Below are positions 58,410 through 64,000 of a stretch of DNA of 64,000 bases, piece by piece. Position 1 is the stretch's first letter, and each line of letters starts with the position of its first letter. Origin of the DNA: Acidobacteriota bacterium. Its GTDB lineage: Bacteria > Acidobacteriota > Terriglobia > Acidiferrales > UBA7541. A program made the translations under genes and the position numbers. Location: contig JABCZK010000012.1 of the NCBI GenBank assembly GCA_013289695.1, positions 62,001 through 126,000 of the forward strand, given 5' to 3'. Below the pieces are notes generated by a model, which worked only from the letters and a program-made list of their open reading frames with translations, made no database searches and was not told the DNA's origin.

Positions 58410-61346
58410 ATGGGTGCGATGCGTAAACTCGGACTTTCCGCGCTGCTCCTGCTCCTTCTCATGACAGCCTACGCCCGTTCGCAAAAAACCTCCGTCACGA
58501 AAGCACGAAGCTCAGCCGCAACAGCCGCCAATGCGAATTCCGCGTGGGTGGAATCCAGCCTGAAGAAAATGACTTTGCGCGAGAAGCTGGGACAGATGCT
58601 GATGCCCTACTACTTTGGCGCGTTCACATCGGCGCAAAGCGCGGAGTACAAGAACTTGGTGCATGAAGTGGAAGAAAATCAAGTGGGTGGATTTATTCTC
58701 GGCACGACACGCGGGCCGCTGGGCATCGAGCGCAGCCAAGTCTATCCTACGGCGGAACTGACGAACGAACTGCAACGGCGCGCCAAAATCCCACTGCTAA
58801 TTGGCGCGGATTTCGAGAGCGGTACCGGGATGCGGCTGGATGAAGGCACGTCGTTTCCTTCGGCGATGGCGGTGGGTGCGACGAACGATCCGAAGCTGGC
58901 GTACACGATCGGCAAAGTGATCGCGCTGGAATCGCGCGCTGCGGGCGTGCACTGGATTTTCGCGCCGGACGCGGACGTGAACAACAATCCGGATAATCCG
59001 ATCATCAACATTCGTTCGTTTGGCGAAAACCCCAACAGCGTGGGGGAATTTGTGGCGCAGGAAATTCGCGGCATTGAAGAGAATGGCGGGCTTGCGACCG
59101 CGAAACATTTTCCGGGGCACGGGGATGTGAGCGTCGATTCGCACCTGGCGCTGCCGACTGTGCCGGGAGACCGCAAGGAACTCGAGGCGACCGAGCTGGT
59201 GCCTTTTCGCGCGGCGATTGGCGCGAGCGTGGGGTCGGTGATGCCAGGACATTTGGCCGTGCCGGCGTTTGAGCCGGATGCGAGCGTGCCGGCGACGACT
59301 TCGCGAAATATTCTGACTGGATTGCTGCGCGACGAATTGAAATTCAAGGGGCTGGTGGTGACCGACGCGATGGACATGGGCGGAGTGACGTCGCGTTATC
59401 CGCCGGGCGAAGCGGCGGTGCGCGCGGTGGAAGCGGGCGCGGACGTGCTGTTGATGCCGCCGGTACCGGATGCGGCGATGGCGGGACTGGAGCGCGCCGT
59501 GGGGTCCGGGCGAATCACTGAAAAACGCGTGGATGAATCGGTGCGGCGGATTTTGCAGGCGAAGTCACGGTTGGGGCTGGATCGCAATCGGTTGGCGAAT
59601 ATCGAGCAACTGGACGAGAAGTTTGCGCGGCCGGAATTTGCCGCGCAGGCACAGAATATCGCGGACCGCGGCGTGACTTTGTTGCGCGATACGGCGCACC
59701 TGTTGCCGCTGGACGCGACCAAACCCTTGCGCGTGCTGCTCGTTTCGCTTTCGGCTGACGCCGATCCTTATCCGGGAGAGACCATCGAGCCGGAGATTCG
59801 TTGGCGCGTGGACTCGCTGAAGGCGTTGCGCGCGGACACGCAATTCGCGAACGTGAGCACGCTGAAATTGCCGCCGGCTGATTCTTATGACGTGGCGGTC
59901 GCCGCGCTGTTCGTGCGTGTCGCTGACCGCAAAGGGGACGTCGGCTTGCCGGACGAGCAGCACGCGTTTGTGAATCAGATGATCGCGTCTGGGAAGCCGA
60001 CCGTGGTGATTGCTTTCGGCAGCCCTTATTTGATCGAGGGATTTCCGGGTGCGAAGACTTGGCTCGCTGAATTTTCGACGAATTCCGTTTCGCAGCTGGC
60101 GGCGGTGCGCGCGCTTTTTGGGCAGGTGGCCGTGCAGGGACAGATTCCCGTGACTGTGCCAGGGACGGTGAAGCGCGGAGATGGTTTGCGCGTCGCGGCG
60201 GATCCTATGACGCTGCGGCCCGTGTCGTCCGAGATGGAAGACCAGCTTCATCCGGTCTTCGGTCTGCTCGATGGCTGGGTGAGTGCTGGAGCTTTTCCGG
60301 GCGGCGTGCTGGCGGTTGGATATCACGCTGCGCTGACGGTTTATCCGTTCGGGTCGTTGACGCGGGATGCGAAGGCAGCGAAGGTTACGGAGAAGACGAT
60401 CTATGACATGGCGTCGCTGACGAAAGTGGTGGTGACGACCACTTCGGCGATGATGCTGGCGCAGCAGAAACGGCTGGATCTGGATGCGCCGGTCGAGCGT
60501 TATCTGCCGGAATTTTCCGCGGCGGCGAAGTCCGATCCGACGCCTTCCTGGCGGGCGCGCATCACCGTGCGCATGCTGATGCTGCACGATTCGGGATTGC
60601 CGGCGCACCGCGATTTCTACAAGGAAGCGAAAGGCCACGATGAGGTGCTGGCGAAAGTACTGGCGGAGCCGCTGGTGCACGAGCCAGGCACGCAAGTCGA
60701 ATACTCCGACCTGGGATTTATTCTGCTGGGAGAAATCATCGAGCGGTTGACGGGAGAGACGCTGGAGCAATTCGCGAAGGGGCACATTTTCGCGCCTCTC
60801 GGGATGAGCGATACGATGTATAACCCGCCGGCGTCGTGGCGCGCGCGAATTGCGCCTACGGAACTGGATACGGAATTCCGCAAGCGTTTGCTGCGCGGCG
60901 AAGTGCACGACGAGAACGCGTTCGCGCTGGGTGGCGTATCTGGGAATGCTGGGCTTTTTTCTACTGCACGCGACGTCGCGGCGTTTGCGCAGATGTTGCT
61001 GAATGGCGGCATTTACGCGCATCATCGCTTGCTGGCGCGGGAGACGATTCAGGAATTTACGGCGCGGGAAACCGTCGGCGATTCGGCGAGGACGCTGGGA
61101 TGGGACGTGCCGACGCCGCCGAATTCGGCCGCCGGGCATTATTTTTCGTCGAGCGCCTATGGGCACACCGGATTCACCGGAACATCGCTGTGGATTGACC
61201 CGGAACGCGACTTGTTCGTGGTGTTGCTGACGAACCGCGTGAACCCCACGCGCACCAACGAGCAGATTCGGCAAGCGCGGCCGGCGATTCATGACGCGAT
61301 CATACAGGCCCTGGGCCTGGCGAATGGTTCCGCAACCGCTCGATAA
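58410..61346 (+). CDS. Exported NagZ (GH3 beta-N-acetylglucosaminidase) fused to a serine beta-lactamase-like domain
   Basis: A 978-residue two-domain protein with a signal peptide (KLGLSALLLLLLMTAYA). The N-terminal GH3 domain (about 45-390) has KHFPGHG at 231-237, the Asp242-Ser-His244 acid/base dyad that distinguishes NagZ, and nucleophile Asp319 in VVTDAMDMGG. A linking sandwich domain follows (to about 600). The C-terminal domain is a class C beta-lactamase/esterase-like serine hydrolase: Ser669-L-T-Lys672, Tyr765-S-D and His919-T-G. The pair would remove GlcNAc from murein fragments and act on the peptide or an ester. Such fusions are known in Bacteroidetes. ATG 58410 has GGAAGG six bases upstream. 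It is followed by murQ after 111 bases. Confidence 0.93.
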   Translation: MGAMRKLGLSALLLLLLMTAYARSQKTSVTKARSSAATAANANSAWVESSLKKMTLREKLGQMLMPYYFGAFTSAQSAEYKNLVHEVEENQVGGFILGTTRGPLGIERSQVYPTAELTNELQRRAKIPLLIGADFESGTGMRLDEGTSFPSAMAVGATNDPKLAYTIGKVIALESRAAGVHWIFAPDADVNNNPDNPIINIRSFGENPNSVGEFVAQEIRGIEENGGLATAKHFPGHGDVSVDSHLALPTVPGDRKELEATELVPFRAAIGASVGSVMPGHLAVPAFEPDASVPATTSRNILTGLLRDELKFKGLVVTDAMDMGGVTSRYPPGEAAVRAVEAGADVLLMPPVPDAAMAGLERAVGSGRITEKRVDESVRRILQAKSRLGLDRNRLANIEQLDEKFARPEFAAQAQNIADRGVTLLRDTAHLLPLDATKPLRVLLVSLSADADPYPGETIEPEIRWRVDSLKALRADTQFANVSTLKLPPADSYDVAVAALFVRVADRKGDVGLPDEQHAFVNQMIASGKPTVVIAFGSPYLIEGFPGAKTWLAEFSTNSVSQLAAVRALFGQVAVQGQIPVTVPGTVKRGDGLRVAADPMTLRPVSSEMEDQLHPVFGLLDGWVSAGAFPGGVLAVGYHAALTVYPFGSLTRDAKAAKVTEKTIYDMASLTKVVVTTTSAMMLAQQKRLDLDAPVERYLPEFSAAAKSDPTPSWRARITVRMLMLHDSGLPAHRDFYKEAKGHDEVLAKVLAEPLVHEPGTQVEYSDLGFILLGEIIERLTGETLEQFAKGHIFAPLGMSDTMYNPPASWRARIAPTELDTEFRKRLLRGEVHDENAFALGGVSGNAGLFSTARDVAAFAQMLLNGGIYAHHRLLARETIQEFTARETVGDSARTLGWDVPTPPNSAAGHYFSSSAYGHTGFTGTSLWIDPERDLFVVLLTNRVNPTRTNEQIRQARPAIHDAIIQALGLANGSATAR

Positions 61347-61408
61347 CTCCCTCGTCACATACCCTGCGGGAATTCATCACAAGCCCCATACTGGAAGATG
61401 CGTATCGG

Positions 61409-61414
61409 TATAAT
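61409..61414 (+). promoter_or_regulatory. -10 box ahead of murQ-murA
   Basis: A perfect TATAAT lies 43 bases before the murQ GTG, with a poor -35 (CCATAC) at 17 bases. It may give murQ-murA a transcript separate from nagZ. Confidence 0.4.
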
Positions 61415-61457
61415 TAATGGAAGGCTGTTTACAGGCCGATGAGCGGCTGAGGGCGCG

Positions 61458-62384
61458 GTGACACCAACAAGGACGGAACAGCGCAATCCGCGGACGCGCG
61501 GGCTGGACACCAAGTCCACGATTGAGATTTTGCGCGTGTTGAACCATGAGGATCGGCGCGTGGCGCTGGCGGTGCAGCGCGAATTACCGCGGATCGCGCG
61601 CGCTGTGGATGCGATTGTGAAGAGTTTTCGGCGGGGCGGCCGGCTCGTCTATATCGGCGCGGGAACGAGCGGGCGGCTGGCGGTGTTGGATGCGGCGGAA
61701 TGTCCGCCGACGTTTGGCACGCGGCCGAAGATGGTGCAGGCGCTTATAGCGGGGGGCGCGAAGGCGTTGCGCGGCGCTGTGGAGGGCGCGGAGGATTCTA
61801 CGTCGAATGGCGCGAGAGATTTGGCCAAGGCCGGGGTTACACGGCGAGACGTGGTTGTGGGCATTGCGGCAAGTGGGACCACGCGGTACGTGCTGGGTGG
61901 CATGGAATGGGCGAAGCGGCGAGGGTGCCTGACGGTGGCCGTGACTTCCAATCCGAAATCGCCACTGGCGCACCTGGCGAAAATCGCCATCACGCCGGAG
62001 ACGGGACAGGAAGCGATTGCCGGGTCCACGCGGATGAAGGCCGGAACGGCGCAGAAGATGGTGTTGAACATGCTTTCCACTACGGCGATGGTGCGGCTCG
62101 GCAGAGTCTATGAGAACTGGATGATCTACGTGGCACTGACAAATCAGAAGTTGCACCGGCGGGGCGCGCGCATTTTGACGGAGGCTGCGGGAGTGAGCGC
62201 GTCTGCGGCGGAACACGCACTGCGGCAGACCGGACACGATCTGCCGGCGGCGCTGGTGATGTTGAAGACTGGCGCAAACGCCGTGGCGGCGCGGAGATCG
62301 TTGCGCAAGTCCGGCGGAAATGCCAGACAGGCGCTCGCGCTGCACCCGAAGCGACGAGTGAATTTAAAAGGTCAGGGGAAATAA
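61458..62384 (+). CDS. murQ: N-acetylmuramic acid 6-phosphate etherase
   Basis: A 308-residue SIS-domain lyase that splits the lactyl ether of MurNAc-6-phosphate, giving GlcNAc-6-phosphate and D-lactate. Family segments: [46 protein letters not shown], the active-site region [40 protein letters not shown] and [19 protein letters not shown]-like [24 protein letters not shown]. It is the defining gene of MurNAc salvage. The start is GTG 61458. It ends two bases before the murA ATG, so salvage and new murein synthesis are translationally linked. Confidence 0.95.
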   Translation: MTPTRTEQRNPRTRGLDTKSTIEILRVLNHEDRRVALAVQRELPRIARAVDAIVKSFRRGGRLVYIGAGTSGRLAVLDAAECPPTFGTRPKMVQALIAGGAKALRGAVEGAEDSTSNGARDLAKAGVTRRDVVVGIAASGTTRYVLGGMEWAKRRGCLTVAVTSNPKSPLAHLAKIAITPETGQEAIAGSTRMKAGTAQKMVLNMLSTTAMVRLGRVYENWMIYVALTNQKLHRRGARILTEAAGVSASAAEHALRQTGHDLPAALVMLKTGANAVAARRSLRKSGGNARQALALHPKRRVNLKGQGK

Positions 62385-62386
62385 TC

Positions 62387-63661
62387 ATGGATCGGTTCAG
62401 GATTCAGGGCGGGCGAAAACTGGAAGGGACGGTGCGGATCAGCGGCGCCAAAAATGCGGCGCTGCCGGCGATGGCTGCGGCGCTGCTGACCAGCGACACC
62501 GTGACGCTGCAAAATATTCCGCATGTGCGCGACATCATCACGATGGCGAAATTGCTGGCGCACATGCGCTGCCGCGTCGAGAGCCCCGATTTGCCGCCTA
62601 GCGAATTCATTATTCAGGCGGAGACGGTGTCCATGCGCGAGGCGCCGTACGAGCTGGTGAAGACGATGCGCGCTTCGGTGCTGACGCTGGGGCCACTGGT
62701 GGCACGATTTGGCTATGCGCGCGTTTCGCTGCCCGGCGGATGCGCGATTGGCGCGCGGCCGATTGATTTGCACATTCAGGCGCTGGAGCAACTGGGCGCG
62801 GAAACTAAAGTTGAGCACGGATATGTGGAAGCGCGGGCGAAACGCTTGCGCGGGACAACTTTGCGTTTTCCGAAAATTACGGTGACGGGCACAGAGAATA
62901 TTTTGACGGCGGCGGTGCTGGCCGAGGGCGAGACCGTGCTGGAGAACGCAGCGATGGAGCCGGAAGTCACGGATTTGGCGGAATTGCTGATCAAGATGGG
63001 CGCCAAGATCGAGGGCGTCGGCACGTCCACGTTGCGTGTCCAGGGCGTGGAAAAGCTGCATGGAGCGACGCACGCGATTATCCCGGACAGAATCGAGACG
63101 GGGACGTTCTTGGTGGCTGGGGCGATCACCGGCGGAGAATTGCTGCTGACCGATTGCGAGCCGGGCCATTTGAAGGCGGTGATCGAAAAGCTGCGGGCTT
63201 GCGGCGTGGAAATCAAGTGCGAAGGCCAGGGCAAGTTGCGCGTCCGGGCGGCGAAGAAGCTCGTGGCCGCGGACGTGACGACGGAAGAGTATCCCGGCTT
63301 CGCGACCGATATGCAGGCGCAATTCATGGCGCTGGCGACGCAGGCGCAGGGCGTGTCGCAGGTGCGCGAGACGATTTTTGAAAATCGTTACATGCACGCC
63401 AGCGAAATGGTGCGCATGGGCGCGAACATCGCGATTGATGGAAGTCTGGCGGTGGTGACCGGGCCCACTCCGTTGAGCGGCGCGCCGGTGACAGCTTCGG
63501 ATTTGCGAGCTAGCGCGGGGCTGGTCTTGGCTGGATTGGTGGCGGACAACACGACTTGGATTGACCGCGTTTATCACATTGACCGCGGCTACGAACAAAT
63601 TGAGCTGAAGTTGCAGGATGTGGGCGCGCAGATCGAACGGCTTAGCGGGCGGGAAGAATAA
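62387..63661 (+). CDS. murA: UDP-N-acetylglucosamine 1-carboxyvinyltransferase
   Basis: A 424-residue EPSP-synthase-fold enzyme that adds enolpyruvate from PEP to UDP-GlcNAc, the first committed step of peptidoglycan synthesis. [27 protein letters not shown] at the N terminus carries the substrate Lys and Asn; the catalytic Cys119 is in [15 protein letters not shown], so the enzyme should be sensitive to fosfomycin. RFATDMQAQ-like [32 protein letters not shown] and [18 protein letters not shown] follow. It begins two bases after murQ. A hairpin with an A-run on its 3' side overlaps the gene end. Confidence 0.97.
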   Translation: MDRFRIQGGRKLEGTVRISGAKNAALPAMAAALLTSDTVTLQNIPHVRDIITMAKLLAHMRCRVESPDLPPSEFIIQAETVSMREAPYELVKTMRASVLTLGPLVARFGYARVSLPGGCAIGARPIDLHIQALEQLGAETKVEHGYVEARAKRLRGTTLRFPKITVTGTENILTAAVLAEGETVLENAAMEPEVTDLAELLIKMGAKIEGVGTSTLRVQGVEKLHGATHAIIPDRIETGTFLVAGAITGGELLLTDCEPGHLKAVIEKLRACGVEIKCEGQGKLRVRAAKKLVAADVTTEEYPGFATDMQAQFMALATQAQGVSQVRETIFENRYMHASEMVRMGANIAIDGSLAVVTGPTPLSGAPVTASDLRASAGLVLAGLVADNTTWIDRVYHIDRGYEQIELKLQDVGAQIERLSGREE

Positions 63662-63687
63662 AAAAGGGAGGTGATTGCTCGCCTCCC
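63660..63687 (-). terminator. Rho-independent terminator between murA and pnp
   Basis: On the minus strand GGGAGGCGA-GCAA-TCACCTCCC (one G-T pair) is followed by TTTTTT. It would end transcription of the minus-strand pnp gene; on the plus strand it lies directly after the murA stop but has no T-tract. Confidence 0.65.
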
Positions 63688-63719
63688 TGTCTAAAGCGCA
63701 AAAAATGGCCGAGCCCTCT

Positions 63720-63789
63720 GTAGCGGCGGTCTTCATACCGCCATCGGCCATCGCCGTGCCACCGATAGCGCACTAAAGTGCGCCGCTAC
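63720..63789. repeat. Hairpin pair within an outer GTAGCGGCG/CGCCGCTAC palindrome
   Basis: An outer 9-bp inverted repeat at 63720-63728 and 63781-63789 encloses GGCGGT..ACCGCC and GCGCACTAAAGTGCGC (63768-63783). The latter has the same AAAG-type loop and CCGCTAC end as the arrays at 26.5, 34.6 and 51.0 kb, and shows their outer boundary. Confidence 0.8.
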
Positions 63790-63828
63790 GAAGCCAACAC
63801 CCTCGCTCGCTCACACCAGTCTTGCGAT

Positions 63829-64000
63829 TAGGTTGCGGCTTCGGACTTGGTGGCTTGCTTGTCGCGCAGGACGGCTTTGCGGCTAAGGCGGATCTTGTTG
63901 CCCTCGATAGCCAGAACCTTCACGAGGATTTGATCGCCTTCCTTCAGCTCGTCGCGAACGGCGCGAATGCGCGCTTCGGCGATTTCGCTGATGTGCAGCA
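63829..64000 (-). CDS. pnp: C-terminal S1 domain, probable polyribonucleotide nucleotidyltransferase (partial)
   Basis: The last 57 codons of a gene that continues beyond the window. The translation LHISEIAEARIRAVRDELKEGDQILVKVLAIEGNKIRLSRKAVLRDKQATKSEAAT is an S1 RNA-binding domain, with the GDxxxVKVL and KIRLSRKA segments that close PNPase. PNPase degrades RNA 3' to 5' by phosphorolysis. A ribosomal protein S1-type gene would look similar in this short piece, but the ending so soon after LSRK favours pnp. Confidence 0.7.

Noticed and set aside
1-64000. tRNA, rRNA or other structured RNA genes
   Set aside because: Reading both strands for T-loop (GTTCGA), acceptor-stem pairing and rRNA-like stretches gave no candidate I could support; a covariance search would be decisive.

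Overview
The window looks like chromosomal DNA from a Gram-negative, GC-rich bacterium, most likely an Acidobacteriota (Terriglobia-like soil lineage). The signs are a very large TonB-dependent receptor with an N-terminal carboxypeptidase-regulatory-like domain and a C-terminal Phe, a response regulator with a long Ala/Pro/Glu-rich tail, a DUF1800/DUF1501 pair, lipid A/Kdo/heptose genes that imply an LPS outer membrane, and a membrane pyrophosphatase. This is inference from gene content; no marker search was possible. I found no rRNA, tRNA, CRISPR array or intact insertion sequence.

Layout. 1-5.4 kb: two response regulators and an MFS transporter. 5.7-13.2 kb (minus strand): a secreted S1/P1-type nuclease behind a giant TonB receptor, a broken IS110 transposase and a secreted type-B carboxylesterase. 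13.8-21.3 kb: valS, birA-coaX, an unknown helical protein and an RlmD-like methyltransferase. 21.5-22.3 kb: a decayed comEC. 22.4-29.1 kb: small proteins, then an LPS inner-core block on the minus strand in transcription order waaA-lpxK-hldE1-hldE2-waaC-methyltransferase. 29.2-38.6 kb: a secreted unknown, hppA with a short leader ORF, an orphan antitoxin-like protein, DUF1501 and DUF1800 proteins, a BrkB/YihY membrane protein and a lipoprotein.

38.7-49.6 kb encodes what appears to be the whole reductive pyrimidine catabolic pathway: PreT/PreA dihydropyrimidine dehydrogenase, dihydropyrimidinase, beta-ureidopropionase, an omega-amino-acid transaminase and a semialdehyde dehydrogenase. Uracil or thymine would become beta-alanine or beta-aminoisobutyrate and then central metabolites. 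A membrane protein with an HEGGH motif sits between preT and preA, and a TPR gene broken by an in-frame TAG lies next to them.

51.9-63.7 kb reads as a peptidoglycan salvage island. It holds a BadF-type (MurK-like) amino-sugar kinase, a sodium:solute symporter, an amino-acid permease, a BtuF-like protein, a NamZ-type (DUF1343) exo-muramidase, a secreted NagZ fused to a serine beta-lactamase-like domain, MurQ and MurA. namZ and nagZ are divergent, and their predicted promoters share one palindromic -10 box. The window ends in the 3' end of a probable pnp on the minus strand.

Almost every gap of 100-500 bases is filled by short palindromic repeats of at least four families. One family, a roughly 52-55 base double hairpin, appears to have inserted into the loops of other hairpins, before the same CAAG(C) loop sequence each time. 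This nested, loop-targeting repeat system is the most unusual structure in the window.
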